From: JAVVHH01 sp965199665
Lineage (GTDB): Bacteria; Pseudomonadota; Alphaproteobacteria; Acetobacterales; Acetobacteraceae
Reading direction: 5' to 3'
DNA: 64,000 nucleotides
Assembly (NCBI GenBank): GCA_965199665.1
Contig: OZ241208.1
Span: 2,356,001 to 2,420,000, forward strand
Position numbers and translations under genes: made by a program. This document shows, piece by piece, positions 43,018 through 50,753 of this stretch (position 1 is its first letter; every line of letters starts with the position of its first letter). The notes beneath the pieces were generated by a model. The model did no database searches and was not told the DNA's origin. It saw only the letters and a program-made list of their open reading frames with translations.

Positions 43018-44502
43018 TCAGGCCAGCGGCCGCCGCACCGGCCGGCCCGGCCGCGCCGCCACGTCCATGATGCCGTCCGTGATCACCGGCTGCCCGCTGA
43101 CGAGGAGGTGCCGCACCCCTTCCGCCGGCCGGTTCATGGCGGAGAACTCGGCCCGGTCGGTCAACGTCGCCGGGTCGAACACCACCACGTCGGCATCCGC
43201 GCCGGGCTGCAGCCGGCCCTTGGCCGCCATGGCCGGCGTGCTGGGGGTCAGGATGTCGGCCGGGATCAGCGTACATTTGCGGATGCCATCGAGCAGCGAG
43301 ACGGTTTGCCGGTCGAGCACCCAGTGTCGCAGGAACCGCGTGAAGCAGCCGGCCGAGCGCGGATGCGAGGTCACGTCAGCCGGCAGCGGCCATGCGTCGC
43401 CCGTATAGGCCGAACCGTCCGGCGAGGACCATGGCATCGCGTCCGACGCGATCGCGCTCCCGGGGAACAGCACCGCCATGTCCAACAGCTCGCGGTGCCG
43501 CTCGTTGCGGTCGATGTCCAGCACGTGCCACAGCACCAGCGTGGACGGATCCGCCTCCTGCGCGGCCAGCAACTCCTCCCGGTCGCGGAAGCGGTGCCCG
43601 TCCGTGACCCGCTGCACGGCGTCGTAGCTGGTGCCGCCGCGCTCTTCGAAATGCGGATCGTTGAAAAAGGCCGCCGCGATCACGGTCGAGCCGGTGCCGT
43701 AGGGATAGGATTCGAGCGTGATCGGCAGCCCCATCGCCCGGGCGTTGGCGACCAGTTCGGCGCAGCGGGCGATGTCCGTCTTGCTGGAGCTGTTGAAGTG
43801 GCAGATGTGCATATGCGCGCCGGTGGCGCCCGCATAGCCGATCAAGCGGATGTAGGCCTCGGCCGCGCTCTCCGGATCGATGCGGGACATGTAGGCCACG
43901 TGCGTGAAGGTCGGCACGTTGTGCCGGAACGCCATCTGGCACACGGCGGTGAGCTCCTGCACGCCGGCGCCCGGCGCGTAGGCGTTGAGGATGCCGATGC
44001 CGATGCCGCCTTCGTTCAGCCCGCGCTCGATCCGCTCGAGGATGCCGCCCAATTCCGTCTCGCTGGCGACGTTGTTGACCCATCGCTGATCGCGCATCGC
44101 CCGGCCGAACGCCTCCAGCGACGATTCCTCGTTGGACCCGGTCATCGCGCCGATGCGGGCGAACGCCCAGTTGGTGGAGGCACCGTAGTTCAGCACCCTC
44201 CCCTCGTCGGCCTGCCGCCGATACCACGACGCGACCGGCATCACGCCGGCCTCGAGGTCGAGCGTGGTGGTCACGCCGTCGAAGGCCTGCATTCGGTCGG
44301 CGGCGATCGACTGCCCGTGCGCGTGCAGGTCCACGAAGCCCGGCGCCACGACCAGCCCGGCGGCATCGATCTCCCGCTCCGCGCTGCCGAGCCCGGTGCC
44401 GACCGCCACGATCCGCCCGTCCTCGAGCGCGACGTCGGCCACCGCGTCCATCTCGCTGGCCGGGTCGATCACCCGGCCGCCCCTGATCACCACCTGAGAC
44501 AA
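43018..44502 (-). CDS. N-acyl-D-amino-acid deacylase-family amidohydrolase
   Basis: A 494-residue D-aminoacylase-like metal hydrolase. It starts with VIRGGRVIDPASEMDAVADVALEDGRI, has the metal site FVDLHAHGQS (HxH), the TTTLDLEAGVMP block, a FTHVAYMSR and HMHICHFNSSS pair of histidine motifs, and IASDAMPW near the end of the barrel. It releases D-amino acids or related amines from N-acyl conjugates. It sits between an epimerase-like gene (13 bp away) and the CobW GTPase in a minus-strand operon. Confidence 0.9.
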   Translation of the reverse strand: MSQVVIRGGRVIDPASEMDAVADVALEDGRIVAVGTGLGSAEREIDAAGLVVAPGFVDLHAHGQSIAADRMQAFDGVTTTLDLEAGVMPVASWYRRQADEGRVLNYGASTNWAFARIGAMTGSNEESSLEAFGRAMRDQRWVNNVASETELGGILERIERGLNEGGIGIGILNAYAPGAGVQELTAVCQMAFRHNVPTFTHVAYMSRIDPESAAEAYIRLIGYAGATGAHMHICHFNSSSKTDIARCAELVANARAMGLPITLESYPYGTGSTVIAAAFFNDPHFEERGGTSYDAVQRVTDGHRFRDREELLAAQEADPSTLVLWHVLDIDRNERHRELLDMAVLFPGSAIASDAMPWSSPDGSAYTGDAWPLPADVTSHPRSAGCFTRFLRHWVLDRQTVSLLDGIRKCTLIPADILTPSTPAMAAKGRLQPGADADVVVFDPATLTDRAEFSAMNRPAEGVRHLLVSGQPVITDGIMDVAARPGRPVRRPLA

Positions 44503-44515
44503 AGTCGATCCTCTC

Positions 44516-45481
44516 CTACGGCCCGCACAACGCGACGCCCTCGGCGCCGTCGCGCCAGAGCAGATACCGCTCGGCCCGCTCGATCAAGCGATCCGTGAAC
44601 GGAACCGTTTCGATCACCCCCCGCAGGCGCGACATCTCCAGCGGCGACCGGTCCCGGTCGAGGCCGTAGCGCACCGTCGCCGCGGCCGGGTCGATCCGCC
44701 AGTCGAAACCGGGCCGGAGCTGCGACACCGCCTCGCACCACTGCGCCGCGGACGTCACGGCGCCGCCACCGAGGTTGAACGGCAGCGACGGGAGGGATGG
44801 CGCCGTGAGCAGCGCGACGATCGCCGCCGCGGCCTCCTCCGCATCGATCCAGTCTGCCCACATCGGCCGCGGCAGCACGCAAGGCCGCCCTGCCCGCGCC
44901 GCCTCGGCGGCTTGCCAGTGCGGCGACAGCATCGGCCGCACCCCGGTCGCGTACTCGCCGATCCCGAAGCACGCGCCGAGCCGGACCGCCGCCGTTTCGA
45001 TCCCGTACAGCGCACCCAGCCGCAGCACGATGCGTTCGGCCGCCCACTTGGTGATGCCGTACAGCGCCGCGGGTTCGGGCATCGTCGTGTCTTCCCGCAA
45101 GCCGCCTTCGGCGACGGCGAAGCCATAGACGGACGCCGAGCTCAGCCCCACCACGCGGCGCACCCCGGCCCGTTGCGCCGCGCGCATCAGCTCGACCGTG
45201 CCGCCGACATTGACCGCCACGATCTGCTCCGGGCGCTCCGCCTCAGCCGCGGCATCCGGCGTCAGCGCCGCCGCATGGATCACCCGGTCGATCGGCGCCG
45301 CGGCAAAGGCCCGATCCAGATCCGCCGCGGACCGGACGTCGCCCTCGACCAGCACCGCCTCCCCGATCGGCGCCGGGGCCGGCGCCGGCGCGAACAGCAT
45401 CACCGTCTCGCCGCGGGCCAGCAGCGCGCGTGCGATGTTGCGCCCGACGAAGCCGGTCGCGCCCGTCAACAAAATCGCCAT
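44516..45481 (-). CDS. NAD(P)-dependent epimerase/dehydratase family protein
   Basis: A 321-residue extended SDR. It has the NAD-binding LLTGATGFVGRNIA motif, HAAALT, SSASVYG (catalytic Ser) and YGITKWAAE (Tyr-x3-Lys). Roughly residues 190-321 form the substrate domain (ADWIDAEEAA, FNLGGG). The substrate is not clear; nucleotide-sugar or acyl/aldehyde substrates are both possible. It is probably the first gene of the operon that runs down to the PlsC homologue at 39.7 kb. Confidence 0.88.
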   Translation of the reverse strand: MAILLTGATGFVGRNIARALLARGETVMLFAPAPAPAPIGEAVLVEGDVRSAADLDRAFAAAPIDRVIHAAALTPDAAAEAERPEQIVAVNVGGTVELMRAAQRAGVRRVVGLSSASVYGFAVAEGGLREDTTMPEPAALYGITKWAAERIVLRLGALYGIETAAVRLGACFGIGEYATGVRPMLSPHWQAAEAARAGRPCVLPRPMWADWIDAEEAAAAIVALLTAPSLPSLPFNLGGGAVTSAAQWCEAVSQLRPGFDWRIDPAAATVRYGLDRDRSPLEMSRLRGVIETVPFTDRLIERAERYLLWRDGAEGVALCGP

Positions 45482-45553
45482 TTCAGCTCCTCGCCAGCGC
45501 CGCGCATTTCCCGAACCGACGACGGCCCGGCCCGTGATGCAGGATCGGGTTCA

Positions 45554-46474
45554 TCACTCGTTGAGCCCGGCCCCGGGATACGGATGGGTCGCGATCCAGT
45601 GTCGGGCGATGTCGAGGCGACCGGTGATCCAGACGCGGTCATGACGGGCGATGTGGTCCAGCAGGCGCGCCAAGCCGGCGGCGCGGGCGGGATGGCCGAT
45701 CAAGCGCATGTGCAGGCCGACGGACATCATCTTGGGCGTGTCCGCGCCTTCGGCGTAAAGGGTGTCGAAGCCGTCGCGGATGAAGGCGAACCAGTCCTCG
45801 GCGGTGCCGACGCTGCCGAGGAACTTGCCGTCGTTATGGGTCAGCGAGTACGGCACGACCAGGTGCCCTCGCCCGTCCACGCTCACCCACCAGGGCAGCT
45901 CATCGGCATAGCTGTCGGAATCGTAGAGGAAGCCGCCGGCCTCGGCGAGCAGGCGGCGGGTGTTCACGCTCGGCCCGTAGCGGCAATACCAGCCCAGCGG
46001 ACGCTGCCCGACCGTCTGTTGCAGCGAAGCGATCGCGCGGGCGACGTGGTCGCGCTCCTCCGCTTCCGACAGCTCGAAATGCTTTACCCAGCGCCAGCCA
46101 TGGCAGCAGACGTCCCACCCGGCCTCGCGAATGGCCGCCGCCGCCTCGCCGTTGCGCTCCAGCGCCAGCGCGCAGCCGAACACCGTCAACGGCAGGCCGC
46201 GCTCGACGAACAAGCGCCGTAGCCGCCAGAAGCCGACGCGCGAGCCGTATTCGAACATGCTTTCCGCCGCCAGGTCGCGGCCGGACGCCGCCGCCTGGCC
46301 GTTGCTGTCCGACACGCCCCATTCGGACTGGCCGTCGCCCTCGGGGAAGGAGAGCTCGGAGCCTTCCTCGTAGTTCAGCACGAAATTGACCGCGACCCGG
46401 GCGCCGCCGGGCCAGCGCGGATCGGGCGGGTGCGCCCCATAGCCGCGGAAATCGCGCCGGACTTCGTAGTGCAT
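45554..46474 (-). CDS. Polysaccharide deacetylase-family protein, PuuE/allantoinase-like
   Basis: A 306-residue protein with start ATG at 46474. It matches the PuuE branch of the NodB superfamily: RVAVNFVLNYEEGSE, MFEYGSRVGFWRLRRLF, GWDVCCHGWRWVKHF and YDSDSYADELPWW. PuuE proteins are metal-independent allantoinases; related ones deacylate other small amides. The substrate here is unproven. It is 72 bp upstream of the epimerase gene on the same strand and may start or read into that operon. Confidence 0.88.
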   Translation of the reverse strand: MHYEVRRDFRGYGAHPPDPRWPGGARVAVNFVLNYEEGSELSFPEGDGQSEWGVSDSNGQAAASGRDLAAESMFEYGSRVGFWRLRRLFVERGLPLTVFGCALALERNGEAAAAIREAGWDVCCHGWRWVKHFELSEAEERDHVARAIASLQQTVGQRPLGWYCRYGPSVNTRRLLAEAGGFLYDSDSYADELPWWVSVDGRGHLVVPYSLTHNDGKFLGSVGTAEDWFAFIRDGFDTLYAEGADTPKMMSVGLHMRLIGHPARAAGLARLLDHIARHDRVWITGRLDIARHWIATHPYPGAGLNE

Positions 46475-46526
46475 GGCTTCCTCGCTCGACCGCCGCGGCC
46501 ACCGTGCCAGCGGGTCGCGCGTCGGA

Positions 46527-48284
46527 TCAACCGAACTGAAGCGCCGCGAGCCGTCCATACAGCCCGCCCTCGCGCACCAGCGCGTCGTGCGTGCCGGTCG
46601 CCACGACCCGTCCGCGGTCCATCACCACGATGCGGTCGGCGCGGCGCACGGTGGCGAGCCGGTGCGCGATGACCAGCGTGGTGCGTCCGGCCGCCAACGT
46701 CGCCAGCGCGCGCTGCACGGCCGCCTCGCTCTCCGCGTCCAGCGCGTTGGTGGCCTCGTCCAGCAGCAGCAGCGGCGCGTCCCGCAAGATGGCGCGGGCG
46801 ATGGCGACGCGCTGGCGCTGCCCGCCGGAGAGCCGCACCCCGCGCTCGCCCAGGAAGCTGCCGAACCCCTCCGGCAGCTCGCGCAGGAAGCCGGCCGAGG
46901 CCGCGTCCGCCGCTGCCTCCACCGCCGCGTCCGTCGCGCTGGGCCGGCCGTAGCGGATGTTGTTCCACACGTCGGCGCCGAAGATCACCGGATCCTGGCT
47001 CACCGTGCCGATGCGTTCGCGCACGGCGGCCGGGTCGGCGGCGCGCAGGTCGACGCCGTCCAGGGTGATGCGGCCCACGGCCGGGTCGTAGAAGCGGAGC
47101 AGGAGCTGGAACACGGTGGTCTTGCCGGCGCCGCTCGGGCCAACCAGCGCCACCGTCTCGCCCGGCGCCACGTCGAGGCTGAAGCCGTCCAGCGCCGCCT
47201 CGTCCGGGCGCGACGGGTAGCGGAAGCCCACCGCCTCGAAACGGACGGCGCTGCCCGCGCGCGCCGTCGCCGGGAGCGGCACGGGGTTGGCCGGGGCCAG
47301 CACGGCCGGGATGGCGGCGAGCAGCTCGCCGATGCGCTCGGCCGCCGCGCCGGCCCGCTGCACGTCGCCCCACAGCTCCGCGATGCCCGCCGTGCTGGTC
47401 GCCACCAGCACGGCGTAGAACACGAAGGCCGAGAGCTGGCCACCGGTCAGCCGCCCCGCCACCACGTCCAGCCCGCCGATCCATAGGCTCAGCACGATGG
47501 CGCCGAAGCCCAGCAGGATCACCAGGCACAGCAACGTCGCCCTGACGCCGACCCGGCGCATCGCCGCCGTCACCGCCGCCTCCACCCGGCCGCGGAAACG
47601 GGCGCGGTCCTCCGCCTCATGCGTGAAGGCCTGCACGGTGCGCAGGGCGTTGATCGTTTCCTCCGCGTCGGCGCCGAGATCGGCCACCCGGTCCTGCGCG
47701 GTGCGCGCCAGCCGCCGCTCCCGCCGGCCGAACACCACCAGCGGCAGCACCACGAACGGCACCACGACCACCACCACGCCCGCCAGCTTGGGGCTCGTCA
47801 CCACCAGCATCAGCAGCGCGCCGGACGCGATCACCAGGCTGCGCAGCCATTGCGAGACGGCGGCGCCCACCAGCCCCTGCAGCAGCACCGTGTCCGTATT
47901 GAGCCGGGTCAGGACGTCGCCGGTGCGCATGGTCTCGAAAAAGGGCGGCGAGAGCAGCAGCACCCGGTCGAACAGCGCCGCCCGCAGATCGGCCGCGACC
48001 CGCTCGCCGAGCCAGGACACCAGGTAGAACCGCGCGGCCGTGGAGACGCCCAGCGCGGCGACCACACCGAACATCAGCAGCGCCGCCCCGTCCAGATGCC
48101 CGCGATCACCCGCGGCGAAACCGACGTCGATGAGCCGGCGCACGCCTTGGCCGAGCAGCAGCACCAGCCCGCTGGCGAACGCCAGCGCCGTCGCCGCGCC
48201 GATGGCGGTCCAGCGATACGGCGCCACGAACGGCCCGAGCAGGCGAAGCGCCCCGAACCTGCCCGCCACGCCCGGATCAGCCAT
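46527..48284 (-). CDS. ABC transporter, fused permease and ATPase (exporter type)
   Basis: A 585-residue half-transporter. Residues about 20-310 are six transmembrane helices of the type I exporter fold. Residues about 345-585 are the ATPase: Walker A GPSGAGKTT, Q-loop TVSQDP, signature LSGGQRQRVAIARAIL, Walker B LLLLDEATNALD and the H-loop IAHRLATV. It matches the MsbA/lipid-type exporters often labelled AarA-type or ABCB-like; the substrate is unknown but lipid is plausible next to phospholipid genes. It is 21 bp downstream of phnN. Confidence 0.93.
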   Translation of the reverse strand: MADPGVAGRFGALRLLGPFVAPYRWTAIGAATALAFASGLVLLLGQGVRRLIDVGFAAGDRGHLDGAALLMFGVVAALGVSTAARFYLVSWLGERVAADLRAALFDRVLLLSPPFFETMRTGDVLTRLNTDTVLLQGLVGAAVSQWLRSLVIASGALLMLVVTSPKLAGVVVVVVPFVVLPLVVFGRRERRLARTAQDRVADLGADAEETINALRTVQAFTHEAEDRARFRGRVEAAVTAAMRRVGVRATLLCLVILLGFGAIVLSLWIGGLDVVAGRLTGGQLSAFVFYAVLVATSTAGIAELWGDVQRAGAAAERIGELLAAIPAVLAPANPVPLPATARAGSAVRFEAVGFRYPSRPDEAALDGFSLDVAPGETVALVGPSGAGKTTVFQLLLRFYDPAVGRITLDGVDLRAADPAAVRERIGTVSQDPVIFGADVWNNIRYGRPSATDAAVEAAADAASAGFLRELPEGFGSFLGERGVRLSGGQRQRVAIARAILRDAPLLLLDEATNALDAESEAAVQRALATLAAGRTTLVIAHRLATVRRADRIVVMDRGRVVATGTHDALVREGGLYGRLAALQFG

Positions 48285-48305
48285 GAGGCGCGGGCGTGCC
48301 CCGGC

Positions 48306-48902
48306 TCACGCCTGCGCCGGGTCCAACCCCGCCGCCTCGCGGATCGCCGCCAGCAGGGCCTTTGTCCCGGCCTCCTTGGAGCCGTCATTGACCACGGACA
48401 GCCGCGTCACCGGCAATTGCAACTCGATCTCGCGGGACAGCCGCCGCGCCACGTCCGCCGCATCCTCGCGGCCGCGCTCCTCCAGCCGCTCGCGCAGAGT
48501 CTCGGGCGCGGCGGTGATCTCGATGACAGCGACCGGGAAAGTGGCCGCCGCCTCCGCCACCACGGCGCGCGAGACGTTGGCGATCACGATGCGCCCGCGC
48601 GCCACGTCGAACGAAACGTCGGACGGGATGCCGTAGCGCAGTCCGTGCGCCCGCCAGCTCAGCGCGAAGTCGCCTGCCTGCTCGCGCAGCTCGAACGCCT
48701 GCTCCGTGACGCTTTCATGCGCTTCCTCGCCCATGTCGCCGGGCCGCGTGATGACCCGGCGCACGAAGCGCATGCCGCTATGCTCGCCCACCAGCTCGCG
48801 CACCCCGTTCAGCAACGTGTCCTTGCCCGCCCCCGACGGCCCCACGATCAGGATCAGCAACGCCCGCAAGCTCCCCGTTTTACGCGGGCGGACCTTGCGC
48901 AT
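48306..48902 (-). CDS. phnN: Ribose 1,5-bisphosphate phosphokinase (PhnN)
   Basis: A 198-residue kinase of the guanylate-kinase fold, start ATG at 48902. The P-loop is GPSGAGKD at residues 21-28, with RRVITRPGD and the WRAHGLRYGIP substrate segment typical of PhnN. It phosphorylates ribose 1,5-bisphosphate to PRPP at the end of the carbon-phosphorus lyase pathway. No other phn genes lie nearby, so here it is an orphan. It is divergent from the gamma-glutamyltransferase-family gene (57 bp between starts) and leads into the ABC exporter. Confidence 0.88.
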   Translation of the reverse strand: MRKVRPRKTGSLRALLILIVGPSGAGKDTLLNGVRELVGEHSGMRFVRRVITRPGDMGEEAHESVTEQAFELREQAGDFALSWRAHGLRYGIPSDVSFDVARGRIVIANVSRAVVAEAAATFPVAVIEITAAPETLRERLEERGREDAADVARRLSREIELQLPVTRLSVVNDGSKEAGTKALLAAIREAAGLDPAQA

Positions 48903-48959
48903 ACCCTCGCCGGAACGCAACCACCCCCGACCGTTGCCCGCCGCCTCCGGAGAGTGCCC

Positions 48960-50744
48960 ATGACCCCGACCAGCTTCACCACCCGGCCCGACATCGCCGG
49001 CACCTTCGGCGTGGTCGCCTCCACGCATTGGCTCGCCTCCGCCGTCGGCATGTCCGTGCTGGAGCGCGGCGGCAACGCGTTCGACGCCGCCTGCGCCACC
49101 GCCTTCACGCTGCAGGTCGCCGAGCCGCACCTCAACGGACCGGGTGGCGACGTGCCGATGATCTTCCATGTCGCCGCGACCGGCACCCAGCACGTGCTCT
49201 GCGGCCAGGGCACCGCGCCGGCCGCCGCCACGCTGCCGGCATTCCAGGCCCTCGGGCTCGACCTCGTTCCCGGCACCGGCTTCCTGCCCGCCGTGGTGCC
49301 CGGCGCGTGGGGCGCGTGGTGCCGCCTGCTGCGCGAACACGGGACGTGGGAGCTGCCGGACGTGCTGGCCTACGCGATCGGCTACGCGCGCGGCGGCGTG
49401 CCGCTGGTGCCGCGTATCTGCGCCACCATCGAGACCATGCGCCCGTTGTTCGAAGCGGAGTGGCCGACCAGCGCCGCCACCTTCCTGCCCGGCGGCCGTA
49501 CGCCAGCGCCCGGCGCGCTGTTCCGCAACCCGGTCCTGGCCGACACCTTCGAGCGCCTCGCCCGCGAGGCCGTCGGGTCCACCCGCGAGGCGCGGATCAC
49601 GGCAGCGCAGGATGCCTGGTATCAGGGCTTCGTCGCCGAAGCCGTCGGCCGCTTCTTCGCCGCCGCCCCCGTGCTCGACGCCTCGGGCCGCCGGCACCGC
49701 GGCCTGCTCACCGCGCAGGATTTCGCCGAGTGGTCGCCGACGCTGGAGGAGCCCGTTCGCTACGACTACCACGGCCACACGGTGCTGAAATGCGGCGCCT
49801 GGTCGCAAGGCCCGGCGTTCCTGCAGCAGCTCGCCCTGTTGAACGGCTTCGACGTCGGCAGCCTCGATCCGCTCGGCGCCGATTTCGTCCATCTCGTCAC
49901 CGAATGCGCCAAGCTCGCCTTCGCCGACCGCGAGGCCTTCTACGGCGACGAGCCGAACGTGCCGCTCGCGACGCTGCTATCGCCGGGCTACAATGGCGAG
50001 CGCCGCGCCTTGGTGACGGACCAAGCCTCGCTCGAGCTCCGCCCCGGCAACCTGCCGGGCCGCAACGGCTGGACCGACTACGCTGCCGCCGCCGCCCGCG
50101 CCGACAACATGATGCAGGAGGCCGGCGCCGGCGAGCCGACGGTGGCCCGCCTCGGCGTCAGCGCGTCCGACACCGTCCACATCGACGTGATCGACCGCTG
50201 GGGCAACATGGTATCGGCCACACCCTCCGGCGGCTGGCTGCAATCCAGCCCTGTCGTGCCCGAACTCGGCTTTCCCATGGGCACGCGCGGCCAGATGTTC
50301 TGGCTCCGCGACGGCGTGCCGAACGGCCTGGCACCCGGGAAGCGCCCGCGCACCACGCTGTCCCCTTCCTTCGCATTGCGCGACGGCAAGCCCTGGATGG
50401 CGTTCGGCACGCCCGGTGGCGAGCAGCAGGACCAATGGTCGCTCGTCTTCTTCCTGCGCAGCGTGCATCACCGCTGGTCCATCCAGCAGGCGATCGACGC
50501 GCCGAGCTTCCACACCGAGCATTGGCCCAGCTCGTTCTGGCCCCGCGTCGCCCGCCCCGGCAAGCTGGTGCTGGAAGGCCGCTATCCCCGCGCCGTGCTG
50601 GACGCGCTACGGGCGCGCGGGCACCGCGCCGAGCAGGGCGACGACTGGTCGGAAGGCCGGCTGTCCGCCGCAACGACTGTGGACGGCCTGCTTCGCACCG
50701 GCGCCAATCCGCGCGGCATGCAGGGCTACGCCATCGGCCGGTGA
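48960..50744 (+). CDS. Gamma-glutamyltransferase family protein without signal peptide
   Basis: A 594-residue Ntn-hydrolase starting at ATG 48960; an open frame continues upstream but is only the shadow of the ABC/phnN genes. It has GMSVLERGGNAFDAACATAF, HLNGPGGD, the pro-segment up to the predicted autocleavage site just before Thr405 (ASDTVHIDVIDRWGNMVS), then FMLRDG- and GTPGGEQQDQW-type blocks. No signal peptide is visible, unlike periplasmic glutathione-degrading enzymes, so it may be a cytoplasmic hydrolase for other gamma-glutamyl or N-acyl compounds. Confidence 0.9.
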   Translation: MTPTSFTTRPDIAGTFGVVASTHWLASAVGMSVLERGGNAFDAACATAFTLQVAEPHLNGPGGDVPMIFHVAATGTQHVLCGQGTAPAAATLPAFQALGLDLVPGTGFLPAVVPGAWGAWCRLLREHGTWELPDVLAYAIGYARGGVPLVPRICATIETMRPLFEAEWPTSAATFLPGGRTPAPGALFRNPVLADTFERLAREAVGSTREARITAAQDAWYQGFVAEAVGRFFAAAPVLDASGRRHRGLLTAQDFAEWSPTLEEPVRYDYHGHTVLKCGAWSQGPAFLQQLALLNGFDVGSLDPLGADFVHLVTECAKLAFADREAFYGDEPNVPLATLLSPGYNGERRALVTDQASLELRPGNLPGRNGWTDYAAAAARADNMMQEAGAGEPTVARLGVSASDTVHIDVIDRWGNMVSATPSGGWLQSSPVVPELGFPMGTRGQMFWLRDGVPNGLAPGKRPRTTLSPSFALRDGKPWMAFGTPGGEQQDQWSLVFFLRSVHHRWSIQQAIDAPSFHTEHWPSSFWPRVARPGKLVLEGRYPRAVLDALRARGHRAEQGDDWSEGRLSAATTVDGLLRTGANPRGMQGYAIGR

Positions 50745-50753
50745 CCGCTGGCG

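Noticed and set aside
47619..48959. Upstream extension of the gamma-glutamyltransferase-family frame (447 extra codons)
   Set aside because: The extra part is antisense to the ABC exporter and phnN and is not protein-like; family homology starts at ATG 48960.
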